NCBI GenBank assembly: GCA_003228105.1
Contig: QGNN01000013.1
Span: 1 to 40,142, forward strand
Direction: 5' to 3'
Length of the DNA stretch: 40,142 bases
Source of the DNA: Chloroflexota bacterium
Lineage (GTDB): Bacteria; Chloroflexota; Dehalococcoidia; Lucifugimonadales; UBA826
The notes beneath the pieces were generated by a model. The model saw nothing but the letters and a program-made list of their open reading frames with translations. It searched no databases and was not told the origin of the DNA. Position numbers and translations under genes: made by a program. Below are positions 33,090-40,142 of the stretch, piece after piece. How positions within the stretch are numbered: the first letter of the stretch is position 1; the number at the start of each line of letters is the position of its first letter.

Positions 33090-34511
33090 TTGACTATAAA
33101 ATTTGGCACAGATGGCTGGCGAGCCCTGATGCCAGAAGAGTTCACTATAGAAAATGTGAAGATATGCGCGCAAGCAGTTTGTAATTTCATGAAAGACCGC
33201 GAGATAGAGGAAAACGGTCTAATCATTGGATATGACACAAGGCTGAATTCCAATATTTTCGCTGAAGCCGTGGCAGAAGTTGCAACAGGTAACCAGATCC
33301 CTGTAATTCTATGTGATCGGCCCTGTCCAACCCCTGTACTAAGTTATAATCTGGTGTCACGAGAATGTGGTGCTGGAGTGGTAATAACAGCGAGCCATAA
33401 CTCATCGGAGTGGAACGGTTTCAAATTCAAACCTTCATATGGTGGAAGTGCTTCCGAGGCAATAATTTCTGAGATTGAGACTTATATATTTGAGGTAGAA
33501 AAATCTCAAAAAATTTCAACAATGCCCATCGAAACCGCAGACAAAATGGGGATGCTAGAAAAATTAGACCCCGAACCGACCTATTTAAATCACATAGCAG
33601 AGCTAGTCAATCTAAACAGGATTAGAAATGCTGGTCTAAATATAGCAATAGATTCTATGCATGGTGCAGGATCAAAGTATTTGGCCAAACTAATAGAAGG
33701 TGGGTCAAGTCGGGTAGAAGAGATTAGGGGAAATCCAGACCCTAGCTTCCCTGGCATGATTCAACCAGAACCAATAGAGAAAAATCTCGAACCCTTAAAA
33801 AAACTCCTTTCTCACTCGAATTTTGATGTGGGTTTAGCAACTGACGGGGATGCTGATCGTTTGGGTCTTTTAGACGAAGAAGGTAATTACATATCGACAC
33901 TTCACACTTTTGCCCTAATTTGCAAGCACCTTCTCGAAAACCTCGGGTTGAAGGGTCCAATAATAAAATCCATAACCATGACTAACATGATAAATAAGTT
34001 AGGCAAATTACATGATATAGATGTGATAGACACTCCTGTGGGATTTAAATATTTGGGCCCAGTGATGATGGAGGAAAATGCAATAGCCGCAGGAGAGGAA
34101 AGCGGAGGATATGGGTTTACAGGCCACATTCCAGAAAGAGATGGTTTACTTTCCGGCCTAATGATATTAGACATGATGTCTGTGACGGGTTTAAATCCGT
34201 CAGACTTGCTGGAGGAACTGGAAAAAATAACAGGCCCGTATTATTTTGATAGGAAAGATATAGCATTTAAAGAGCAAGATCGTGAAGAGAAATTATCTAG
34301 GATAAGCAAGCCCACATTTGAACATTTAGGGGAATTGAAGGTCTTAAACACCGACACCAGAGATGGACTCAAATTAAACCTTGAAGAAAATGCATGGGGC
34401 ATTATTAGGTTCTCAGGAACAGAGCCATTAATAAGACTCTATGCTGAGGCAACTAGCCCTGGCCAAGTGAAAAAGATCATCCAAGATTGTCGTATGATCG
34501 TCGACGGGTGA
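33090..34511 (+). CDS. Phosphoglucomutase/phosphomannomutase family protein
   Basis: A 473-residue alpha-D-phosphohexomutase with four domains. IKFGTDGWRALMPEEF starts the protein, the phosphoserine loop is VITASHNSSEWNGFKFKP (catalytic Ser in TASHN), the metal loop ATDGDADRLGLLDEEG, the sugar-binding loop AAGEESGGYGF, and the phosphate loop RFSGTEPLIRLYAEA. An in-frame TTG at 33075 would add five residues encoded by the G-run; the TTG at 33090 directly precedes the family start and is preferred. It interconverts hexose 1- and 6-phosphates. It follows metK by 20 bases, so riboswitch control may extend to it. Confidence 0.92.
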   Translation: MTIKFGTDGWRALMPEEFTIENVKICAQAVCNFMKDREIEENGLIIGYDTRLNSNIFAEAVAEVATGNQIPVILCDRPCPTPVLSYNLVSRECGAGVVITASHNSSEWNGFKFKPSYGGSASEAIISEIETYIFEVEKSQKISTMPIETADKMGMLEKLDPEPTYLNHIAELVNLNRIRNAGLNIAIDSMHGAGSKYLAKLIEGGSSRVEEIRGNPDPSFPGMIQPEPIEKNLEPLKKLLSHSNFDVGLATDGDADRLGLLDEEGNYISTLHTFALICKHLLENLGLKGPIIKSITMTNMINKLGKLHDIDVIDTPVGFKYLGPVMMEENAIAAGEESGGYGFTGHIPERDGLLSGLMILDMMSVTGLNPSDLLEELEKITGPYYFDRKDIAFKEQDREEKLSRISKPTFEHLGELKVLNTDTRDGLKLNLEENAWGIIRFSGTEPLIRLYAEATSPGQVKKIIQDCRMIVDG

Positions 34512-34582
34512 AAGCTGCTCAAGATGACTGTATTTAATTTGCGCCTTATATCCGCAACTCTGAAAAGACTTAGGAGGTTGAA

Positions 34583-35680
34583 GTGCTAGATAGATTTAAA
34601 GTGCCCAAGGAAGATCAAGTAAAAGTATCCGAGTCTGCTTTGAGAAAGACCGTTCAAGATATATTTGAAAAAATAGGACTAAGCAAGGAAGATGCGAAAA
34701 ATGGGACTGACGTGCTGGTCACTGCCGATCTAAGGGGAGTTGAGACTCACGGTGTCTCAAACATGCTAAGGGTTTATGTCCAGCTTTTCGAGGATGGGAA
34801 CCTCAATAAAACCCCGAATATACAGGTAGTTAAAGAAAGCCCGGGTACTGCCACAATAGACGCTGATAGGGCACTTGGAATCATGGCTGGCGTCCAAGCT
34901 ATGGAAATGGCTATTTCAAAAGCACGAGACGTGGGTGTCGGCGTGGTTACCATGTTTAATAGTGGCCACATGGGTGCGGTAGGACATTTTTCAATGATGG
35001 CAGCCCAAAAAGATATGGTAGGCATGTGTTCGGTGGCAGCTGGGACAGGAATTCTTCCAACATTCGGGGCAGAGCCAAGATTGGGAACCAATCCTATTTC
35101 TATAGCCTCTCCTTCTAACCTAGAGGCCCCAATATTGTTTGATGCAGCCACTTCGGCGGTTGCGGGGAACAAATTAAAATTGGCCGCCAGAGTAGATGCC
35201 ACACTTTTGCCGGGTTGGGTTGCGAGTAGCGATGGTTCTCCCATAATGGAAGAAACCAAAATAGTGGATAGAGATGATTATTATCAACTCCCCTTGGGAG
35301 GATCAAGAGAACAGGGTTCGCATAAAGGGTACGGATTCGGATTAATGGTGGAAATACTTGGTTCCCTGTTATCTGGAGATGATCCTGGTATGTTAAGAGA
35401 CACGCCGTCTTGGACGCCTTCCAGAAGCTATTTCGCAGCATATAACGTGGACGCATTTACCGATATTGATGATTACAAAAAGAATATGGATGACATGCTT
35501 GTAACTCTTAAATCAACTCCACCTGCGCCAGGCCATGACAGGGTTCTATATCCTGGGCTTTCTGAAAGTGAAGAAATGGCAAAAAGAAAGGTGAGTGGAA
35601 TACCCCTTCACAAGGAAGTTATTGAATGGTTTTCCGAAACCACCCAAAGATTGGAATTGCAAGAATTAGAATTGATATAA
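34583..35680 (+). CDS. Malate/L-lactate dehydrogenase family (Ldh2) oxidoreductase
   Basis: A 365-residue member of the Ldh2/MDH2 family, unrelated to classical MDH/LDH. It has ADLRGVETHGVSNMLRVYV with the catalytic His, VTMFNSGHMGAVGHFSMMAA, PRLGTNPISIASPS and SHKGYGFGLMVEILGSLLSG. The family reduces 2-oxo acids (malate, lactate, ureidoglycolate, 2,3-diketogulonate and others) with NAD(P)H. The GTG start has AGGAGG 5 bases ahead. The 71-base gap after the mutase leaves it open whether it is in the SAM operon. The substrate is unknown. Confidence 0.88.
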   Translation: MLDRFKVPKEDQVKVSESALRKTVQDIFEKIGLSKEDAKNGTDVLVTADLRGVETHGVSNMLRVYVQLFEDGNLNKTPNIQVVKESPGTATIDADRALGIMAGVQAMEMAISKARDVGVGVVTMFNSGHMGAVGHFSMMAAQKDMVGMCSVAAGTGILPTFGAEPRLGTNPISIASPSNLEAPILFDAATSAVAGNKLKLAARVDATLLPGWVASSDGSPIMEETKIVDRDDYYQLPLGGSREQGSHKGYGFGLMVEILGSLLSGDDPGMLRDTPSWTPSRSYFAAYNVDAFTDIDDYKKNMDDMLVTLKSTPPAPGHDRVLYPGLSESEEMAKRKVSGIPLHKEVIEWFSETTQRLELQELELI

Positions 35681-35720
35681 GTGTTCACAATTTAAATTAA
35701 AAGGAACTCGTCCATCTCTC

Positions 35721-38510
35721 ATGAACTCAAATCCTATGAGTACCTATGACAATAAATCTCTTCTAATCCTCATTGATGGGCACGCCTTAATTCATCGGGC
35801 ATTTCATGCAATACAACAACCCTTGACTGTTAGTACCAGTGGCGAGGACGTCAGAGGCGTATATGGGTTCACGAACGCTTTTATTAGGGCTTTGTCAGAA
35901 CTGAAGCCTACCCATGTGGCTATAACTTTTGACCTGCCAGCCCCTACCTTCAGACATAAAATGTTTGATGAATATAAAGCTCATCGTCCTCCCACCCCCC
36001 CGGAACTACGTCCCCAGTTCGACAGGGTCAGGCAGGTTATGTCTGCCTTTGAAGTGCCTATCTACGAGTTGGAAGAATTTGAAGCTGATGACCTTCTTGG
36101 AACATTGTCTCATCAGGCAGAGGAGAAAAATCTCAACACCGTTATTCTAACGGGAGATTCGGATACTCTACAATTAGTATCCAATACCACTAGAGTTTTC
36201 ATGAATTCAAGCTTCCAGAAGTCGTCTATCTATGACATAAATGCAGTTAAGGAAAGATATGGAGGACTCGGCCCAGAATTTGTATCTGAGATAAAAGCAT
36301 TACAGGGAGACTCTTCAGACAATATCCCGGGTATCCCAGGGATAGGAATAAAGACTGCTATAAAACTACTATTAGATTTCGGATCTATCCAAGGTATATA
36401 CGACCACTTGGATGAAGTGACCCCTCCAAGAGCGAAGAAAAATTTAGCAGAAAACAAAGCAATAGCTGACAAAAGTCAAATTTTAACCAAAATTATTAGA
36501 GATGCACCAGTAAATCTAGACTTATCAGCAGCTGAATTCGGAACATTTGATAGAACTAAGGTTGTAGATCTTTTTAGAGAACTAGAGTTTCACTCTATAA
36601 TACCCAAAATTCCAGGTACTACGAGCGATTTTGGCCATAATTCTGAAACTCAACTGTCATTCCTAAACGAAAAACCCGAAACAGAATATCTCCTGGTTGA
36701 CAACGAAAAGTCTTTAAAGGAATTGGCTACGAAAATAGATACTGATTCAGGATTTTCCTTCGATACAGAAACTACTTCCCTAGACGCAATGACCTGCAAA
36801 TTAGTGGGTATATCCATCTCAGTTGAGCCCAACAAAGGCTGGTATATTCCGATTGGGCATGACAATGGGACTCAGCTACCGAAAGGTGACGTTTTATCCG
36901 CTTTGAAACCTATTTTCGAAAACCCCACAGTACCCAAACGGGCCCACAATGCCAATTTTGACATTATGGTCCTAATGAATGATGACATTAGAGTAGAAGG
37001 GCTATCTTTTGACACTATGGTTGCGGCCCATTTATCCGGCAGAAGGAACTGGGGATTAAAGGAGCTGGCCTTAGAATGTTTTGGCGAAGAAATGACCCCT
37101 ATAAAAAACCTGATAGGAACTGGGAAATCCCAAATAACAATGGCTGAAGTATCGGTCGAAAAGGCGGCAGAATACGCAACGGCAGACGCGGATTTTACGG
37201 AGCGTCTCCATGGTGTAATGAAATCCGAATTGGAACAAAAAAATATCTCTAAGCTATTTAATGAAGTTGAAGTTCCATTAATTCCTATTCTGGTCACCAT
37301 GCAGAGAAATGGAGTTAAGTTAAACCAAAATATTTTAGAAAGTATGTCAATTTCTATCGGTGAACAATTGGACCAAATTAGATCTGAAATGTTTGAATTA
37401 ATTGGTCACGAATTCAATTTAAACTCTCCAAAACAACTAAGTGAATTGCTTTTTAACGAGCTTAATCTGCCACCAACAAGAAAAACAAAAAGCGGCCACT
37501 CAACTGATGCTCAAGCATTGGAAGATCTTAAAACCATATTAGATAGAGGTGATTCTGAAAATGCTGATTCAAGATCATATGAGGTACTAAACCGAATTCT
37601 GGAACATCGTGAATTAGCCAAAATTAAGTCAACTTACATAGATGACCTTCCTAGTATGGTCAACAAATCAACGGGTCGTGTTCACACTTCCTACAGACAA
37701 ACTGGTACAGCCACTGGACGGATATCCAGTAACGATCCTAACGTCCAAAATATTCCAGTACGAACGGAGCTTGGCAGCAAAGTTCGAGAAGCTTTTGTAA
37801 CTGAAAACCCAGTTGAAAACATGTTACTGGCGGCCGATTATTCACAAATAGAACTTCGGGTGTTAGCGCATCTATCCAAAGATTCGGGATTGGTAAATGC
37901 ATTTCATCGTGGAGAAGACATACATAATGCAACAAGCTCAATGGTTTATGACATTCCAATTGACGAAGTCACACCTGATATGAGACGAGTGGCCAAAGTC
38001 TTGAACTTTGGAGTTATATACGGCTTAAGCTCACACGGGATAGCGAGGCAAACTGATTTAAGCCAAAAAGAAGGAAAGGAGTTTATAGATATCTACTTCA
38101 GTAAATATCCTGGAATATTGAGCTACCTAGAGGGAATCAAGTCACAATGCCACACGAGTGGTTATATTGAAACATTGCTCGGTAGAAGAAGATATTTACC
38201 GGAAATAAATTCTAGGAATTTCCATCTAAGGAGCCAGGCTGAAAGAGCTGCCATTAATATGCCAATACAGGGAACTGCCGCCGATATCATAAAAATAGCT
38301 ATGATCAACATAGATGAGCAGTTGAGGATGCTGAAAATGGAATCAAAAATGATACTTCAAGTTCATGATGAATTAATATTTGAAGTACCCCGGCAGGAAT
38401 TACAACAAATGGAGTCTTTGGTCGGAGAATTGATGCCTTCAGCAGTAATTCTTGACGTGCCCTTAGAAATCGAAATGAAAACGGGTTCCGATTGGGGTAA
38501 TTTAAGGTAA
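35721..38510 (+). CDS. polA: DNA polymerase I
   Basis: A 929-residue PolA with all three domains. The 5'-3' exonuclease (residues about 1-290) has LIDGHALIHRAFHA, EADDLLGTLSHQA, TGDSDTLQLV and GDSSDNIPGIPGIG. The 3'-5' proofreading domain keeps its acidic residues: FDTETTSLDAM (D347, E349), HNANFDIMV and YATADADFTERLH, so proofreading should be active. The polymerase has motif A AADYSQIELRVLAHLS (about 705), motif B RRVAKVLNFGVIYG and motif C QVHDELIFEVP (about 882). Motif B keeps Phe, not Tyr, so ddNTP discrimination is normal. The ribosome site GGAA is rather far from ATG 35721; the ATG at 35736 is an alternative. Confidence 0.97.
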   Translation: MNSNPMSTYDNKSLLILIDGHALIHRAFHAIQQPLTVSTSGEDVRGVYGFTNAFIRALSELKPTHVAITFDLPAPTFRHKMFDEYKAHRPPTPPELRPQFDRVRQVMSAFEVPIYELEEFEADDLLGTLSHQAEEKNLNTVILTGDSDTLQLVSNTTRVFMNSSFQKSSIYDINAVKERYGGLGPEFVSEIKALQGDSSDNIPGIPGIGIKTAIKLLLDFGSIQGIYDHLDEVTPPRAKKNLAENKAIADKSQILTKIIRDAPVNLDLSAAEFGTFDRTKVVDLFRELEFHSIIPKIPGTTSDFGHNSETQLSFLNEKPETEYLLVDNEKSLKELATKIDTDSGFSFDTETTSLDAMTCKLVGISISVEPNKGWYIPIGHDNGTQLPKGDVLSALKPIFENPTVPKRAHNANFDIMVLMNDDIRVEGLSFDTMVAAHLSGRRNWGLKELALECFGEEMTPIKNLIGTGKSQITMAEVSVEKAAEYATADADFTERLHGVMKSELEQKNISKLFNEVEVPLIPILVTMQRNGVKLNQNILESMSISIGEQLDQIRSEMFELIGHEFNLNSPKQLSELLFNELNLPPTRKTKSGHSTDAQALEDLKTILDRGDSENADSRSYEVLNRILEHRELAKIKSTYIDDLPSMVNKSTGRVHTSYRQTGTATGRISSNDPNVQNIPVRTELGSKVREAFVTENPVENMLLAADYSQIELRVLAHLSKDSGLVNAFHRGEDIHNATSSMVYDIPIDEVTPDMRRVAKVLNFGVIYGLSSHGIARQTDLSQKEGKEFIDIYFSKYPGILSYLEGIKSQCHTSGYIETLLGRRRYLPEINSRNFHLRSQAERAAINMPIQGTAADIIKIAMINIDEQLRMLKMESKMILQVHDELIFEVPRQELQQMESLVGELMPSAVILDVPLEIEMKTGSDWGNLR

Positions 38511-38544
38511 AAGAATATCTAAATAATTGATTCCCATCTGGCGG

Positions 38545-39969
38545 CTAGTTTTTGATTTTATTCCTACCACCAAGAATCAATACAAATATCCCAAGTATCA
38601 ACACTCCTATACCTCCGAAAAATACGAATTTCATGCCTCTTACGAAAGCGCTCAATACAGAAGCGGCAGTGTCGTTGGACAAATCAGAAATAGTAGGCTC
38701 ATACCCCATGTATGCCATAACTGACGTAGCTATGGCAGTGCCTATCGATATGCCTATTGCATTTCCACTATTTCTGGTTGTGTGAATAAACCCAGATATT
38801 ACACCATGAAAATTAGAAGGAACCGCTCCAAGAATCTGTTTATTGTTGGGACCAAAAAAGATTCCGGTTGCAACACTTGAACACATCATTCCTATGATAG
38901 CCAGTTTCCAAGTGGCAGCCATATTTAGGTTTGTTAAAACAAAAAGGCCTACAGCAACAACAACAAATGCAGCGACTGAAAAAATAAAGGGCCCAAATTT
39001 ATCGGATAAATACCCTGAAACACTTCCTGTAATTGACATAGATAAGCTACCTGCCCCCATGATAAACCCAATTTCTTGGGGAGAATATCCTGCGACAATT
39101 TGCAAGAAAAATGGCATGAAGAAAAAAGGAGTAGCTGTTCCTACGAAAAACAGAAAATGTGCAGATATACCAGAGGCAAACAACCTATTACGAAATAACC
39201 TTAACTCAATCATAGGATCTATCACTGACATTTCCCAGTAAATGAAAATTGCAAAGGTGATAATTGACAAACATAAAATACTTATTGTTACCGGATGCAT
39301 AAATCCAATCTTAGAACCCCAAGTTGCAGTTTGGAGTAATGCACCGATTCCCACTGCGAAAAATACTGCCCCCATCCAATCAAATTTAAATTCCTTTAAT
39401 TTAATTGTAGAAACATGGTTAGAACTGACTAACCAAGAAGCTGCCATGGATGAGATAATGCCCAACCCTCCAATAATGAAAAACATAAACCTCCAAGTAT
39501 AATTATTAAGTATGAAGCCAGCTATTAAAGGCCCTACTGCGCTCCCGATACCGACCACGGAAATGTATAGACCTAAGGCTTTTCCTCCCTGTGAAGGACC
39601 AAAGATCGACAAAACCAGTGCCATTGAAGTACCTTGCGTCATCCCTGCTCCCACCCCTCTTATCAAACTGAGAAAAATCAAAAGAGCTATGGAATTACTA
39701 AACCCTGCAAAGCAGGTAATAAGTGCAACAGAAAAAAGTCCCCAGACATAAATTTTCTTATGTCCTACAAGATCAGATAACCTACTCATTGGGAGAAGTG
39801 AAGCACTAATGGACAAAACGTATCCAATTAATACCCACTGAGTAGTAGAAAGATCTGAAGAAAAAAAACGTGAGATTGAAGGAAGGGCAAGCATAACTCC
39901 TGACTGATCTACCACCATGCAAAATACACCTATGGAAATTGCTAGGAAAGCTAGAATAGGCCTATTCAT
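38545..39969 (-). CDS. MFS exporter, DHA2 (14-TM) type
   Basis: A 474-residue multidrug-exporter-like protein with about 14 hydrophobic segments, ending in a short basic tail GGRNKIKN. Family marks are VVDQSGVMLALPSISRFF in TM1, TQWVLIGYVLSISASLLP, the motif A loop MSRLSDLVGHKKIYVWG, RGVGAGMTQGTSMALVLSIF and the motif C-like ALGLYISVVGIGSAVGPLIAGFI. It uses the proton gradient to export hydrophobic compounds; the substrate is unknown. It is convergent with polA, and the 34 bases between them hold no clear terminator. No regulator gene is adjacent. Confidence 0.9.
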   Translation of the reverse strand: MNRPILAFLAISIGVFCMVVDQSGVMLALPSISRFFSSDLSTTQWVLIGYVLSISASLLPMSRLSDLVGHKKIYVWGLFSVALITCFAGFSNSIALLIFLSLIRGVGAGMTQGTSMALVLSIFGPSQGGKALGLYISVVGIGSAVGPLIAGFILNNYTWRFMFFIIGGLGIISSMAASWLVSSNHVSTIKLKEFKFDWMGAVFFAVGIGALLQTATWGSKIGFMHPVTISILCLSIITFAIFIYWEMSVIDPMIELRLFRNRLFASGISAHFLFFVGTATPFFFMPFFLQIVAGYSPQEIGFIMGAGSLSMSITGSVSGYLSDKFGPFIFSVAAFVVVAVGLFVLTNLNMAATWKLAIIGMMCSSVATGIFFGPNNKQILGAVPSNFHGVISGFIHTTRNSGNAIGISIGTAIATSVMAYMGYEPTISDLSNDTAASVLSAFVRGMKFVFFGGIGVLILGIFVLILGGRNKIKN

Positions 39970-40060
39970 TCGAACTTATGCTTAAGGAGTTTCTCACTGC
40001 ACAATATTTTATATCAAAGCATACATAAAAAAATTCTGGGTATTTCAGTTCGTAGGATTA

Positions 40061-40090
40061 TTGTCATCTCACTGCAAAAAATATTAAAAT
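40061..40090 (+). promoter_or_regulatory. Promoter of tRNA-Gly
   Basis: TTGTCA (40061-40066), an 18-base spacer and TAAAAT (40085-40090), each one base off consensus. Transcription would start about 8 bases before the tRNA, as is usual for tRNA genes. The rest of 39970-40060 shows no other feature. Confidence 0.6.
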
Positions 40091-40104
40091 TAAACTTCAT
40101 TCAA

Positions 40105-40142
40105 GCGGGAGTAACTCAGCGGCTAGAGTATCTGCCTTCCAA
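40105..40142 (+). tRNA. tRNA-Gly (anticodon TCC), 5' part cut by the window end
   Basis: The sequence starts GCGGGAG (acceptor 5' strand), then TAACTCAGCGGCTAGAGTA (D-arm), then the anticodon stem TCTGC and loop CTTCCAA, giving anticodon TCC. The window ends at base 38 of the tRNA, so the T-arm and 3' acceptor strand cannot be checked. It would decode GGA and GGG glycine codons. Confidence 0.88.

Noticed and set aside
34774-35259. Minus-strand frame of 161 codons
   Set aside because: It lies opposite the Ldh2-family gene and shows no domain pattern.
1-40142. CRISPR arrays, insertion sequences, phage or defence genes
   Set aside because: No regularly spaced repeats, transposase or integrase reading frames, or terminal inverted repeats were seen anywhere in the window.

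Overview
The window reads as an AT-leaning, tightly packed bacterial chromosome. Gaps between genes are mostly a few to a few tens of bases, several convergent gene pairs end within 3 to 10 bases of each other, and many starts are TTG or GTG behind clear Shine-Dalgarno sequences. The gene mix suggests a marine Chloroflexota bacterium of the SAR202 type. It includes SDRs, DAO-type flavoenzymes, an Abhydrolase_10-type hydrolase, a phosphotriesterase homologue, a double NIPSNAP protein, a VLRF1-type protein and a DUF5679 zinc ribbon. No ribosomal RNA is present, so this placement is inference.

Region 1 (1-9,730, mostly minus strand): a tRNA-Val(GAC); an SDR lacking its catalytic lysine; an alpha/beta hydrolase; gatA and gatC without gatB; then a catabolic-looking run of PLP aminotransferase, Gfo/Idh/MocA dehydrogenase, FAD amine/amino-acid oxidase, SMP-30/gluconolactonase and HpcH/HpaI aldolase. 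The SMP-30 gene is broken by four in-frame stops. The 943 bases after the aldolase hold the shredded remains of an MFS transporter. Region 2 (9,859-19,837, mixed strands): an MFS exporter, phosphotriesterase-like hydrolase, VOC protein, RidA, S51 peptidase, thioredoxin-like ferredoxin with unusual cysteines, an SDR, a VLRF1-type protein, a large alpha/beta hydrolase, rpiB, a remnant of a TPP enzyme and a sugar epimerase/dehydrogenase.

Region 3 (20,107-28,068, almost all plus strand): a 47-residue zinc ribbon, class III aminotransferase, FAD oxidoreductase, double NIPSNAP (minus), galE-like epimerase, an acyl-CoA synthetase resembling oxalate-CoA ligases, a type II HAD dehalogenase and a PPi-type phosphofructokinase.

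Region 4 (28,071-38,510, plus strand) is the best-defined regulatory unit. A sigma-70-like promoter leads into a SAM-I (S-box) riboswitch with an antiterminator and an intrinsic terminator. It controls MTA phosphorylase, rhodanese, PfkB kinase, S-adenosylhomocysteinase and SAM synthetase. Together these make SAM and clear its two by-products, MTA and SAH, with the PfkB kinase a candidate for removing adenosine. A phosphohexomutase, an Ldh2-family dehydrogenase and DNA polymerase I follow on the same strand. A DHA2-type MFS exporter (minus) and the 5' part of tRNA-Gly(TCC), behind a good promoter, close the window.

The most notable items are the complete riboswitch-controlled SAM cycle operon, the VLRF1-type ribosome-rescue homologue, the SMP-30 gene with four stops but no frameshift, the SDR with Tyr-x3-Asn, and the ferredoxin with displaced cysteines. 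I did not find a clearly unprecedented multi-gene system.
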